DNA of 64,000 nucleotides from Mucilaginibacter tolerans (GTDB lineage Bacteria; Bacteroidota; Bacteroidia; Sphingobacteriales; Sphingobacteriaceae): contig NZ_JAUMKB010000002.1 in the NCBI RefSeq assembly GCF_030519375.1, positions 404,162 through 468,161 of the forward strand. Reading direction: 5' to 3'. A program made the position numbers and the translations under genes. This document shows positions 9,394 to 18,592 of the stretch, piece by piece; positions within the stretch are counted from its first letter, which is position 1, and every line of letters begins with the position of its first letter. The notes below the pieces were generated by a model, which was not told the DNA's origin, did not search any database, and was given only the letters and a program-made list of their open reading frames with translations.

Positions 9394-11790
9394 CTAAAAT
9401 CTGCTTAAAAAGCCTCTCATTGCGCGGCCGAATGTATTTTTGGGACGGCTTGTGTAGGTATTGTAATAGCTATTATTATAGTTATAGCCGTACCCATACT
9501 TTTCTCTTTTTATACCGTTAAAAATGAGATTTAATTTAGGGAACCTATTCTCATTTTTCACTTCATTTATGAAGTCAAGCTCTTCTTTGAGAGTGTAGCC
9601 TTGCCTTATTACATATAAGGCCGCATCAGTTACCCTAGCAATAATCAGGGCGTCAGTAACCAGGTGTATTGGCGGGCTATCGATAATAACAAATTCATAT
9701 TGCTTGCGAAGAATGTCGATCAGATTATCCAGATTGACTTTTTCCAACAACTCTGAAGGGTTTTCCTGAATCGTACCGGCGCTCATCACATCCAATCCAG
9801 GAATACCTGATGGGCGAATAAGGCTGTCGATTGTCAAATGATCGCTTTCCAGGTAATCGCTTATACCCAAATGTTCATCAGGCAATTCAAAAATCGATGC
9901 TATTTTAGGTTTTCTAAGGTCCATTTCCAGGATAATAGTCTTTCGTGCGGCGTATGCCAGCGTAACGGAAAGGTTTGCGCTTACAAAGCTTTTACCTTCA
10001 CCCGATGTGCTGGAAGTAACCACACACACTTTGCCCCCTTCATTAGTACTAAGTACCTGGTATAGTTTTGAACGCAACGCCCTAAATTGCTCACCAATTG
10101 CAAAACTGCCGCGTTCTTTGGTTATGACAATCGGAGTTGATGATTCCTGGAAAGAAAGTTCTCCAAGGATAGGAATGTCTACTTCTTGTTCAATTTGCCG
10201 GCGGTGAGTAATTTTATCATCGAAGCTATTTCGGGTATAAATAACACCTATCGGAATAAGCATGCCTGCAAAAAGTGCCAGTGCATATACTATTGATGAC
10301 TTTGGCCATTTTGAATCGCCGGCATGTGCATAATCCACAACTTTGGCATCCGTTACGGTCGAAGCGTATTTTAAAGAAAGCGCCTCACGTTGCTCCAATA
10401 AGAAAGAATACAATTTTGCTTCAACATCTTTATCCCTCTGCATCCCTGTCAACTGGGTCTGTTGCCCGGGGACGCTTCTGATCTGGCCTTCAGCCCTTGA
10501 GTTGTTTGATTGCAATTGTCCTCTCGTAAGCATCAGGGTTTCCTTGTCATTACGAATTTTCTCTTTTATATTAGCTTGAAGCGTACTAATCTCGTTATTA
10601 ATAGGCTCAAATACCGGGTTATCGGGTGGGTTATTGGCCAGCAGATTCTGCTTCTTCAGTTCTGCATCTGTAAGCTTATCCAACATTGAGTTCAGGCTCG
10701 CATCCTGCAACCCCACAGTTGATGGTTGCTTATTTGCACCCGGCGAGTTAACATAATTCTCAATGCTATTAATAATTCTTATCTGCAAATTAATATCATC
10801 AAGCGCTTTCTGACTTGTCTGGGCATCTTGAACATAAGTCTGAGATTGTGCATCAATGTTACCTGTTAGGCCCTGAGAGCTTGCATAGCTCTGTATCTGG
10901 GCTTCACTCATGTGCAGGTCTTTCCCTATTGAATCAATACGCTTATTAATAAACCGAATAGTTGCTTCCGTTTTCCTGTTCTTTTCATCAACTGCAGCTT
11001 TCAAATAAGTGTTAATCACTGCATTTAGAATATCCACCCCCCGTTGCGGAACAACGTCAGATAGAGACAAGTTAACAAAGGGTACCTCTTTATCGTCCAA
11101 TGTAGATTTTAGACCACTTACAAAACTGTCGGCAACGTTTGATGGGTCTCCAACTGTTATGCTTATTTTCGATCCAACAAAAGCATCAAGGTATGATGTG
11201 GCATCTAATTTCCATAGCCCAAAGTCACTTTGTATATATTGGCCGTACTTAAACTGACTCTGCTTACCATCTTTATCTTCTACCGTAAATCCTTGTGAGT
11301 TATTAATTGTAATGTCCAGCTTTATGCCTTTATCATCTATTTTGACAGGCATTTTTATAAACTGAAATTTTACCGGAGAATTTTTGTACAGATCGGTTGA
11401 AACCATTCCCTCTTTTTTCGAGTATCCTACCCATAGGTTCATGCTATTTACAACCTGGAGCATGATCTTTTTGGACTTCAATACCTCAACCTCGTTTTCG
11501 AAAACCACCGGGGTACTAATCTGATCGAGTTGATTAATGTTGTCTTTATCCTGTTGTCTTATGTCTTGAGATTTACTGTCTTTAAATTCGATAGTTGCAT
11601 TTATAGGATAAATAGGCTTTGCATATTTTAAATAAAAGAATGCCCCTCCTATAAATATTATTAAGGATAGAAAAAATATAGGCCAATGAAAAACATACTT
11701 TTTGAAAACCTTCGCAAAATCCGTTGTTTGATTTTGCGAAACTGGTAATGTTATCGTTGTAAGCCTATTGTCGTTTGTGGTAACAGCCAT
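9394..11790 (-). CDS. Polysaccharide co-polymerase with BY-kinase domain (Wzc-like tyrosine autokinase)
   Basis: A 798-residue inner-membrane protein controlling EPS chain length and export. Membrane segment 1 is at about 36-54, then a Wzz-type periplasmic domain with coiled-coil stretches (about 270-480), membrane segment 2 at about 500-518, and a cytoplasmic tyrosine kinase. The kinase has Walker A SSTSGEGKS (593-601), Walker A' with D624 and Walker B VIIDSPP with D704. The C-terminal tail carries the expected tyrosine cluster: Y765, 767, 769, 771, 775, 776 and 779. It lies 8 bases after the Wza-like gene. No cognate Wzb phosphatase is visible nearby. Confidence 0.95.
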   Translation of the reverse strand: MAVTTNDNRLTTITLPVSQNQTTDFAKVFKKYVFHWPIFFLSLIIFIGGAFFYLKYAKPIYPINATIEFKDSKSQDIRQQDKDNINQLDQISTPVVFENEVEVLKSKKIMLQVVNSMNLWVGYSKKEGMVSTDLYKNSPVKFQFIKMPVKIDDKGIKLDITINNSQGFTVEDKDGKQSQFKYGQYIQSDFGLWKLDATSYLDAFVGSKISITVGDPSNVADSFVSGLKSTLDDKEVPFVNLSLSDVVPQRGVDILNAVINTYLKAAVDEKNRKTEATIRFINKRIDSIGKDLHMSEAQIQSYASSQGLTGNIDAQSQTYVQDAQTSQKALDDINLQIRIINSIENYVNSPGANKQPSTVGLQDASLNSMLDKLTDAELKKQNLLANNPPDNPVFEPINNEISTLQANIKEKIRNDKETLMLTRGQLQSNNSRAEGQIRSVPGQQTQLTGMQRDKDVEAKLYSFLLEQREALSLKYASTVTDAKVVDYAHAGDSKWPKSSIVYALALFAGMLIPIGVIYTRNSFDDKITHRRQIEQEVDIPILGELSFQESSTPIVITKERGSFAIGEQFRALRSKLYQVLSTNEGGKVCVVTSSTSGEGKSFVSANLSVTLAYAARKTIILEMDLRKPKIASIFELPDEHLGISDYLESDHLTIDSLIRPSGIPGLDVMSAGTIQENPSELLEKVNLDNLIDILRKQYEFVIIDSPPIHLVTDALIIARVTDAALYVIRQGYTLKEELDFINEVKNENRFPKLNLIFNGIKREKYGYGYNYNNSYYNTYTSRPKNTFGRAMRGFLSRF

Positions 11791-11798
11791 TGATTTTA

Positions 11799-12593
11799 TT
11801 ATAGATTTTTACGGTAAACTAGTACTAAAGCTACTACAGAAAGTGCTGAAATGATTAGACTAACTCTCTGGAAGCCTGCTGTATTATTATTTGATATTTT
11901 AGAACGGTTTGGCGTTACAACCAATACATCGTGATTTTTTAGATAATAGTATGGTGAATCAAATAATTTCTTCGAATTCAAATCAATTGGAATGTATTCA
12001 CGTTTTCCGTTGATTTCCCTAACTAAAAATATTTGGCGAACTGCCGTAATATTAAGGTCGCCCGCCATACTCAAAGCTTCAGGTATAGTAACTCTTTCGT
12101 TCTGGATTGTAAACACGTCCGGTTTCGCTACATCGCCCAATACCGATATCTTAAAATTAGTAATGCGAATATTAACGATCGGCTTTTTCAGGTAGTTTGA
12201 AAGAGACGCCTGCAACTGATCAGTTAAATTAGTTGTGTTTAAGCCAGCTACCTTAATTTGGCCAAGGTATGGCAGATTAATATTACCGTTTAAATCAACC
12301 ATATACCCTATAACAGCATTCTCAGGAGTTGTTGTATCACCGGTAGTGCCGGTTCCACTTATTCTGTTAAGATTGTAACCAAACAGATTGGCTCCTTCAG
12401 ACGGACTGGTAACACTGATAGCCAGAATATCACCAGGCTGTATGATCAGCGGAGAAAAGTTGTTAATATCCTCTTTGGTGATGCTGTTTTGATTTAGATC
12501 CTGGAAATAAGGAACGTTTTGATAACTGGAGCACGAGCTACAGAGTACTGCAACAAGTGCAAACAAGGCGAATAAAGTTGATTTGAAGTTCAT
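11799..12593 (-). CDS. Polysaccharide export outer-membrane lipoprotein (Wza-like)
   Basis: A 264-residue lipoprotein. The signal peptide ends in LCSSC, with C21 the likely lipidated residue. It is followed by a polysaccharide export domain (IIQPGDILAISVTSP, and GYMVDLNGNINLPYLGQIKV), then a SLBB domain (ISVLGDVAKPDVFTI). A membrane segment closes the protein (about 240-258), as is common in Bacteroidota Wza proteins. It should form the translocon through which the polymer leaves the cell. It is the first gene of the EPS operon; a consensus promoter lies about 200 bases upstream. Confidence 0.93.
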   Translation of the reverse strand: MNFKSTLFALFALVAVLCSSCSSYQNVPYFQDLNQNSITKEDINNFSPLIIQPGDILAISVTSPSEGANLFGYNLNRISGTGTTGDTTTPENAVIGYMVDLNGNINLPYLGQIKVAGLNTTNLTDQLQASLSNYLKKPIVNIRITNFKISVLGDVAKPDVFTIQNERVTIPEALSMAGDLNITAVRQIFLVREINGKREYIPIDLNSKKLFDSPYYYLKNHDVLVVTPNRSKISNNNTAGFQRVSLIISALSVVALVLVYRKNL

Positions 12594-13633
12594 AGTAGGG
12601 TTGCTTTAGATGTTGTACATGAGTTCTTGTAACTATTGTGCGTATACAGATTTAGCGATAGTAATATAAGTTTTATTTTTAATAAATAATTAATTTTCAC
12701 AGGTTGTTACACCCGTATTTTTAACAAATTAATTCATTTAGCCATTTCAAATAAATAGCAGACTTCCGTACATATTTTTTTGATAACGCACTATCAAAAT
12801 TATCTTTTAATGACTAACAGCCAACCTGATTTATGCCTGGTAAAACAATTATTAATCCGACAAATTGTTTTATATTTCTAACTTAAATCAACTCCTGCTC
12901 TATCCCGTTCACATTCGACAAAGAACAACTATTTTTTGTAGAAAAAGTTTCACCTGGTAAACTATTTTTACAATCGACATTTAACGACTTACATTAGATG
13001 AATGTTTCAATTACAAATTAAATCAGCGCGTTAAATAGTATTTGCCAATTACGAAAAAGCATACCAAAGGGCCGCAAACCAAGGCAGAAAGTTAATAATG
13101 CTGATCAATAGGTAATAATAATAAAGCTATAGTTAGAACAATTTTAACTTTTACATAAAGAAAAAAGTGATCAGACGAGATATTTCTTGCCCCTATTGTT
13201 TATTTCCGGAAAGTGCTAACTTTTAATTCATTAAATACGTACTAGGTCACCAATCTTATTGATCGTAATATTAAAATCATATTAACTAACCTAATTTCCG
13301 ATGACCAACAATGGCCTTAATTGCAAACAACTGTTTTGTATTAAGTACAATATTTTCACAACAGCAAATACTTTTTGGAGCATAAAAATGCTTGTATAAA
13401 GTTTTACTCAAATGGGGATTTTTTTTCCCGGACGAGAACGTATTTTTTCTTCTTAGAAAATTAACCAACAATTTATTAGTTAAATATTTATGCGTTTAGT
13501 TATCGCATATGGGGATTTTCCTTTGTATATGTAAATAAAAGGAGAATTTTTTTGAAAAAAATATATAAGAAGTAGCAAAATTTATTTTAATGCATAGTTA
13601 TTGCATAATAGTAAATATCAATCCTATTGAACT
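12594..13633. other. Long AT-rich regulatory gap between divergent EPS genes
   Basis: About 1 kb without a convincing gene between the wza-led operon (leftward) and the priming transferase (rightward). It contains the promoter candidate at 12795-12824 and many A/T runs. A 61-codon leftward ORF at 13286-13471 has no recognisable features. The length suggests complex regulation of EPS synthesis, but I could not identify operators or a small RNA. Confidence 0.6.
12795..12824 (-). promoter_or_regulatory. Candidate Bacteroidota promoter of the EPS operon
   Basis: Read on the minus strand the site is TTG (12824-12822), 19 bases, then TAATTTTG (12802-12795). This fits the Bacteroidota sigma-A consensus of TTG-N19-TAnnTTTG. 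Transcription would begin at about 12788, giving an untranslated leader of roughly 195 bases before the Wza-like start at 12593. Confidence 0.55.
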
Positions 13634-15034
13634 ATGGTACACAGGTACAAACAATTTCATAATGTCATTAATATAACATTAGATTATTTGTTGCTGAACA
13701 TATCATTAATCCTTGTTTACAGTTGGAATAATCACACTATACTCTCCTGGATAAATGATAAAAGCTACCTTCCGGCGGTTTTGGTGTTTAACCTTTTATG
13801 GCTGCTCTCTTCCAACATCACCAGTTTATATAACAATGTTTCAGACATTGACCTTAAGGTCTATCATAATGTAGCCAGAACGTATTTGTTATACCTTGGC
13901 CTGATATGTTTCATCATATTGGCTATGATGGGTACTAAATCATACTTTATCACCAGAGAATATTTATTTTACTCCATGTCGCTGTTCGGAATATTTCTGG
14001 GGATATGGAAAGTGATATTTTTCGCTATAAGAAAGAGTGATAAGGTATTGATGAATAACTCGCGCAATGCAATTATTGTTGGTGCCAGCCGGGCCGGTAA
14101 TGAACTTTACAATCAATTCAACAACAAAATATTAAAGGGTTATAATCTGTTGGGATTTTTTGATGACGAACCATCGCGGGTTAACCCCAAACACCTTTAT
14201 TTGGGTAATACCAGTTTATGCATGGATTATGTTCTTAAAAATAATGTTGAAGAAATCTTTTGTGCTCTGCCATACTCTGAACATAAAACTATCGAGCGTT
14301 TGATGTCCGACTCGGACAAGAATCTGATCAGATTTAAGATTGTACCTGAGTATCACGAATATTTTAAAAATACATCTTACCTGCAAAATCTAGGAAATAT
14401 TCCTATACTGACCGTAAGAGCTGAACCTTTGGAAAACATTGTTAACAGAATTGTTAAGCGTGCTTTCGATATCGTGTTCTCTTTGACGGTAATAATTTTC
14501 CTTTTCTCCTGGTTGTTTCCAATAATAGCGATCCTTATAAAATTAGGATCAAAAGGTCCTGTATTTTTCAAACAGATGCGTTCGGGACGTGACAATCATG
14601 CTTTTACATGCTATAAATTCAGAAGCATGAAAAAGGACAATAAAGCTGAGCACGTTCAGGCAACCAAAGGTGACGCCCGGATAACCAAACTTGGCGCCTT
14701 TATGCGTAAAACCAGCATTGATGAGCTTCCGCAATTCTTTAATGTATTGATCGGTAATATGTCAATTGTAGGTCCGCGCCCGCACATGCTAAGTCATACA
14801 GAGCAATATGCGCAATTGATAGATCAGTTTATGGTCCGTCATTTTATGAAACCAGGAATAACCGGATGGGCACAGATCAACGGCCTGCGTGGCGAAACAA
14901 AGACAACTGAAGCGATGCTTGAGCGTGTTGAGGCTGATGTATGGTATCTTGAAAACTGGACCTTCATGCTCGATTTGAAAATCATTGCACTTACCTTCTG
15001 GAAGTCTGCCACGGGAGACAAAAACGCTTATTAA
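13634..15034 (+). CDS. Undecaprenyl-phosphate glucose-1-phosphate transferase type priming enzyme (WcaJ family)
   Basis: A 466-residue polyprenyl phosphoglycosyltransferase that starts EPS repeat-unit synthesis by moving a hexose-1-phosphate onto undecaprenyl phosphate. Four N-terminal membrane segments (about residues 10-130) precede a Rossmann-like CoA-binding-type domain ([23 protein letters not shown]). The C-terminal bacterial sugar transferase domain has [10 protein letters not shown], the re-entrant helix, [27 protein letters not shown] and [10 protein letters not shown]. Divergent from the wza operon across a 1-kb gap. Glucose is the most common substrate in this family, but galactose is possible. 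Confidence 0.94.
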   Translation: MVHRYKQFHNVINITLDYLLLNISLILVYSWNNHTILSWINDKSYLPAVLVFNLLWLLSSNITSLYNNVSDIDLKVYHNVARTYLLYLGLICFIILAMMGTKSYFITREYLFYSMSLFGIFLGIWKVIFFAIRKSDKVLMNNSRNAIIVGASRAGNELYNQFNNKILKGYNLLGFFDDEPSRVNPKHLYLGNTSLCMDYVLKNNVEEIFCALPYSEHKTIERLMSDSDKNLIRFKIVPEYHEYFKNTSYLQNLGNIPILTVRAEPLENIVNRIVKRAFDIVFSLTVIIFLFSWLFPIIAILIKLGSKGPVFFKQMRSGRDNHAFTCYKFRSMKKDNKAEHVQATKGDARITKLGAFMRKTSIDELPQFFNVLIGNMSIVGPRPHMLSHTEQYAQLIDQFMVRHFMKPGITGWAQINGLRGETKTTEAMLERVEADVWYLENWTFMLDLKIIALTFWKSATGDKNAY

Positions 15035-15057
15035 CAGGTATCCCCTTAATAAATTTA

Positions 15058-15113
15058 AACCCTCATTTTTGAATAGAATAGTATTAACCTGCTTTCTATT
15101 CAAAATGGGGGTT
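15058..15113. terminator. Bidirectional hairpin between the priming transferase and the beta-helix gene
   Basis: A long imperfect inverted repeat (left arm AACCCTCATTTTTGAATAGAA, right arm TTCTATTCAAAATGGGGGTT in near-complementary form) separated by about 14 bases. It lies between convergent genes ending at 15034 and 15135, where a shared terminator is expected. Confidence 0.7.
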
Positions 15114-15134
15114 GTCCATTTACCAAATTTAAGA

Positions 15135-16292
15135 TTAAAGCTTTAATGTAACAATTACAGACGGTAATATTCCGCCATCAATATTTGCATTCAGGATATT
15201 GGTGTTCCAGCCCTGCGGTTGAGTAGCGGTGCTCGGGTCCCACCACGCGTCCATTTCTGCTCCTGATGTCTGGAAATATTTTACTTTGTTGTAACTTATG
15301 GTTACATCGGTACTAGCAGCGCCAGAATAGTTTCCGTATGCTATGCCCACCATCGTAAATGGTGTTGCCTTACCATAAATGGTGTTATGATCCATTTTGA
15401 TATGGCTGCCACCTTGTACCTGAGCACCTACGGCTCCAGGGTTAACCAAAACATTATAACGGGCTACTTGGTATGTACCACCCACATCACCCAAAACAAT
15501 ACCTGCACCACCACCTGAATCATGCTGTACCTGGCCACCTCTGATATAGTTGCCAACAACCATGATTGAATCCCCAGGTAGTCCATTTGACTGATAAAGG
15601 CTCAAGCCATCCTGCGGATGCTGTGCAACACCTGTTACATCTTCACACTTATTATATGCAATCTGGCAACCGCTGCCATTCACATTGTTAAACTGTACAA
15701 AATTGCCTGAAGGGAACGGGCCGTTCATATTAAGGAACTGGTTATTGTTTACCTTCACGGTTGTACAGTACATGGCATTAACTCCTGCCCTTACATTGGT
15801 AACAAAGCAGCTGTCAATAGTCACATTTGTGCAATTATTAAGCACAATACCATCGTTAGTTGAGTTCATCACTTTACATTTAGTGATGTGCACATTGGTG
15901 CAATTATTCAACTTGATTCCTACTGTAGCTCCGTTACCTACATTGATTGAATCGCCACTGATAGTGATATTGCTCTGATTATTCAAACTAATTGGTGCGG
16001 ATGCTTTGTAGACGATGCTGGCCGATGTACTCGATGTACCGGTGGTGCTGCCAGTTTTTCCAGTTGTGCCTGTGGTACCAGTAGTTCCCGGCGAGCCTGT
16101 TGTCGATCCAGTTGTTGTTCCTGTAGAAGTACCGGTTGAAGATGAGGAGCCTTTAACGACTCCCGAAGTATTAACCGAACTGGTGTCCGGTATGGTTGAG
16201 TCATCTTTTTGGCAGGATGTTATAACTAATGCTGCAATTAAAGCAAACGGATAGATAAGAGAAGCCATACGGCTTTGTCCAGGTCTGATCAT
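15135..16292 (-). CDS. Parallel beta-helix lipoprotein with Ser/Thr/Gly linker (paralog 1)
   Basis: A 385-residue secreted lipoprotein. The signal peptide ends TSCQKD, with C27 the likely lipidation site. Residues about 45-90 are a low-complexity Ser/Thr/Gly linker. From about 95 to the end it forms a right-handed beta-helix: repeated N-x-T-x-I and N-C-T-N-V turns, with asparagine ladders, then GGSHIKMDHNTIY. The fold is shared by pectate lyases, polysaccharide lyases and carbohydrate epimerases, but no catalytic signature is clear. It is closely similar to the next gene, so the pair arose by duplication. Location at the end of the EPS locus suggests it binds or trims the exported polymer. 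M9 is an alternative start. Confidence 0.8.
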   Translation of the reverse strand: MIRPGQSRMASLIYPFALIAALVITSCQKDDSTIPDTSSVNTSGVVKGSSSSTGTSTGTTTGSTTGSPGTTGTTGTTGKTGSTTGTSSTSASIVYKASAPISLNNQSNITISGDSINVGNGATVGIKLNNCTNVHITKCKVMNSTNDGIVLNNCTNVTIDSCFVTNVRAGVNAMYCTTVKVNNNQFLNMNGPFPSGNFVQFNNVNGSGCQIAYNKCEDVTGVAQHPQDGLSLYQSNGLPGDSIMVVGNYIRGGQVQHDSGGGAGIVLGDVGGTYQVARYNVLVNPGAVGAQVQGGSHIKMDHNTIYGKATPFTMVGIAYGNYSGAASTDVTISYNKVKYFQTSGAEMDAWWDPSTATQPQGWNTNILNANIDGGILPSVIVTLKL

Positions 16293-16770
16293 AGTAGTTA
16301 AATTAATTATGCCTTTTTGAACGACATTTTCAGAATTTTAGTTTACTGAAAATTATTCTTCGGGATTATTAACGTCTGCAAAATATTTAAAATATCTGGT
16401 TGTCAAAGAATTATACTTTCCACATTTTTATGCACATTTTTTAATTACTATGCAAAAAAACGCTCATTCAGTTAAGAATTTTAGTGATACTAAAGACATC
16501 ATGACTTCTAATTAATAATCGAAACCAAAAGGAAAAGAGAAAGCGATTAGCACATTTACCAGTATGCTAACCGCTTTACCTATAAGCCCATCTACGATTT
16601 TATAAACAAGACAGACACATTTACCGGGGTCAATTATCAACCAATTAACCTTCAATAGCTTTTCTACATAATTTTTAGTAATTACACATAAAAAGATAAA
16701 CCCGGCTATATTTACATATCAACCGGGTTCGTTCTTTCGATCAGTTAAATTATCTTTCCTTTGGAACTTG
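16293..16770. other. Gap between the two beta-helix paralogs
   Basis: About 480 AT-rich bases. It holds a terminator for the upstream paralog at 16699-16729 and should hold the promoter for paralog 1. I see a 21-codon ORF at 16449 that I do not believe, and nothing else. Confidence 0.5.
16699..16729 (-). terminator. Intrinsic terminator of beta-helix paralog 2
   Basis: Arms AACCCGG (16699-16705) and CCGGGTT (16723-16729) pair around a 17-base loop. On the minus strand the stem is followed by a T-rich stretch (TTTATCTTTTT). It lies about 40 bases after the stop at 16771. Confidence 0.7.
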
Positions 16771-18120
16771 TTATAAGTTGAGCGTAATAATTGAGGATGG
16801 TAATATACTTGCGTCAATAGTTGCTTTCAGAATATTAGTGGTCCATCCCTGTGGCTGACTTGCTGTACTTGGATCCCACCATGCATCCATTTCTGCTCCT
16901 GATGTCTGGTAATATTTTACTTTATTGTAACTCATGGTTACATCGCTGCTTGCTGCTCCGGAATAGTTACCGTAAGCTATACCTACCATTGTGTATGGCG
17001 TTGCTGTACTATAAATGGTGTTATGGTCCATTGTGATGTGGCTACCGCCCTGCACCTGTGCGCCAACTGCTCCCGGGTTAACCAGGACATTATAACGAGC
17101 TACCTGATACGTACCGCCAACGTCACCCAAAACAATACCTGCTGCACCACCTGAATCATGCAGCACCTGGCCGCCTCTGATATAGTTGCCAATAACCATA
17201 ATTGAGTCCCCAGGCAAACCATTTGACTGGTAAACACTCAAACCATCCTGAGGGTGCTGTGCAACACCTACTATATCTTCGCACTTGTTATATTTAATCT
17301 GACATCCACCACCGTTCACATTGTTAAACTGTACAAAATTTCCTGAAGGGAATGGTCCGTTCATATTAAGAAATTGGTTACTATTTACTTTTACCGTAGT
17401 ACTATACATAGCATTGACACCTGCCCTTACGTTCGTAATAAAGCAACTGTCAATAGTCACATTTGTACAATTGTTAAGTTGGATACCATCATTAGTAGAG
17501 TTCATTACTTTACATTTGGTAATGTGCACATTGCTGCAGTTGCTGAGGCGAATACCTACCGTACTACCATTACCAACATTGATCGAATCACCGCTGATAG
17601 TGATATTGCTTTGATTACTCAAACTAATTGGCGCCGATGCTTTATAGGTAAAATGTGTAGATCCGGAAGTACCAGTTGTTGTTCCGGTGGTAGTGCCGGT
17701 TGTACCTGTTGTTCCAGTGGTGGTACCAGTAGTAGTGCCGGTTGTCCCAGTTGTTCCTGTGGTTCCAGTGGTCGTACCGGTTGTAGTCCCAGTTGTACCT
17801 GTGGTTCCAGTAGTCGTACCGGTTGTAGTCCCAGTTGTACCGGTGGTTCCAGTGGTCGTACCGGTTGTAGTCCCAGTTGTACCTGTGGTTCCAGTAGTAC
17901 CGGTTGTGGTTCCACCTGTTGACTTATGAGTTGTATCTATGTAACCAGTACCGTGGTGACGGTTATAATCTATGCTATTTGAGGCAGCAGTTGAACCAAC
18001 TGTTGCGACTGGAGGTGTTACTGAAGAATCTTTTTGACATGATGAGAATGTAGCAGCAGTTAGTAATGCCAGAGAGCACATTACACTTGCCAGGGGGCCT
18101 TTTAATTTTTTCATTTTCAT
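16771..18120 (-). CDS. Parallel beta-helix lipoprotein with long Thr/Gly repeat linker (paralog 2)
   Basis: A 449-residue lipoprotein with signal peptide ending SSCQKD (C28 likely lipidated). A polar spacer follows, then residues 68-153 are a linker of only Gly and Thr built from about five copies of the 14-residue unit GTTGTTGTTTGTTT. The C-terminal part (157-449) is a right-handed beta-helix nearly identical to paralog 1. The linker is about twice as long as in paralog 1 and is coded by a 42-bp tandem repeat, so its length can change without a frameshift. It probably projects the helix domain away from the outer membrane. No active-site signature was recognised. Confidence 0.8.
   Translation of the reverse strand: MKMKKLKGPLASVMCSLALLTAATFSSCQKDSSVTPPVATVGSTAASNSIDYNRHHGTGYIDTTHKSTGGTTTGTTGTTGTTGTTTGTTTGTTGTTGTTTGTTTGTTGTTGTTTGTTTGTTGTTGTTGTTTGTTTGTTGTTGTTTGTTTGTSGSTHFTYKASAPISLSNQSNITISGDSINVGNGSTVGIRLSNCSNVHITKCKVMNSTNDGIQLNNCTNVTIDSCFITNVRAGVNAMYSTTVKVNSNQFLNMNGPFPSGNFVQFNNVNGGGCQIKYNKCEDIVGVAQHPQDGLSVYQSNGLPGDSIMVIGNYIRGGQVLHDSGGAAGIVLGDVGGTYQVARYNVLVNPGAVGAQVQGGSHITMDHNTIYSTATPYTMVGIAYGNYSGAASSDVTMSYNKVKYYQTSGAEMDAWWDPSTASQPQGWTTNILKATIDASILPSSIITLNL
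17662..17919. repeat. 42-bp in-frame tandem repeat (VNTR) inside beta-helix paralog 2
   Basis: About five copies of a 42-bp unit, read on the plus strand as GTCGTACCGGTTGTAGTCCC followed by a 22-base half. Copies differ mainly by single bases at third codon positions, and one copy carries a 9-base insertion (one extra GTT residue triplet). All changes keep the frame. It codes the Gly/Thr linker. Confidence 0.9.
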
Positions 18121-18592
18121 AACAGCATTTTAGGGTTTCTTCTACGCTGGCATAAGCACCGAAGTTTCATAAAAATTAATTATGAGGAAAAAAAATTAAT
18201 ATATACTTTAATTGATTTCGGAAAAAAAACTGATTTTCAATATGTTATAGTTTTCAAGTTTTTTATGAATAAGCTATAACCTATGACGTTTTCCATAGAT
18301 TTTTCAGAGAAAAATAGCCCGGTATTAAATTATTTTCCACCAGAAAACGTCAAACATCACGACTTTGTCACAAGTTTTTTACAAACAAGCAATCCAGTGA
18401 GATTGAAATCATTAGGTGTTTTAAGAAGAAAAATTGAGCCGTGGTAGGGACTGGTCGATTCAAATAATATTCTTTTCTACGACGAGCATGATACGTAATA
18501 TTTAAAGGTCAGGGATATATGCCTGACCTTTAAATATTATTTGCATATTATGAATTATGCCAGTTATTTCTCTGAATTAACATTTAAAATCA
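18121..18592. other. Gap upstream of beta-helix paralog 2
   Basis: About 470 AT-rich bases that must hold the promoter of paralog 2 and the end of the NRPS-GT transcript. A perfect 18-bp hairpin lies at 18496-18539. No other feature is supported. Confidence 0.5.
18496..18539 (-). terminator. Perfect 18-bp hairpin after the NRPS-GT unit
   Basis: Arms TAATATTTAAAGGTCAGG (18496-18513) and its exact complement (18522-18539) flank an 8-base loop. It lies 54 bases past the stop of the glycosyltransferase at 18593. The lower stem is A/T, which lets it act as a terminator in both directions. Confidence 0.75.

Noticed and set aside
13286..13471. 61-codon ORF on the minus strand in the EPS gap
   Set aside because: No recognisable features, low-complexity A/T codons, and no promoter or family pattern.
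16449..16514. 21-codon ORF between the beta-helix genes
   Set aside because: Too short, no pattern.
17662..17919. CRISPR-like array
   Set aside because: Copies are contiguous without spacers and encode an in-frame linker.
17374..17929. Long open frames on the plus strand and in other frames over the Gly/Thr repeat
   Set aside because: The 42-bp repeat is free of stops in several frames, so long shadows appear; the lipoprotein frame has a signal peptide and homology to its paralog.
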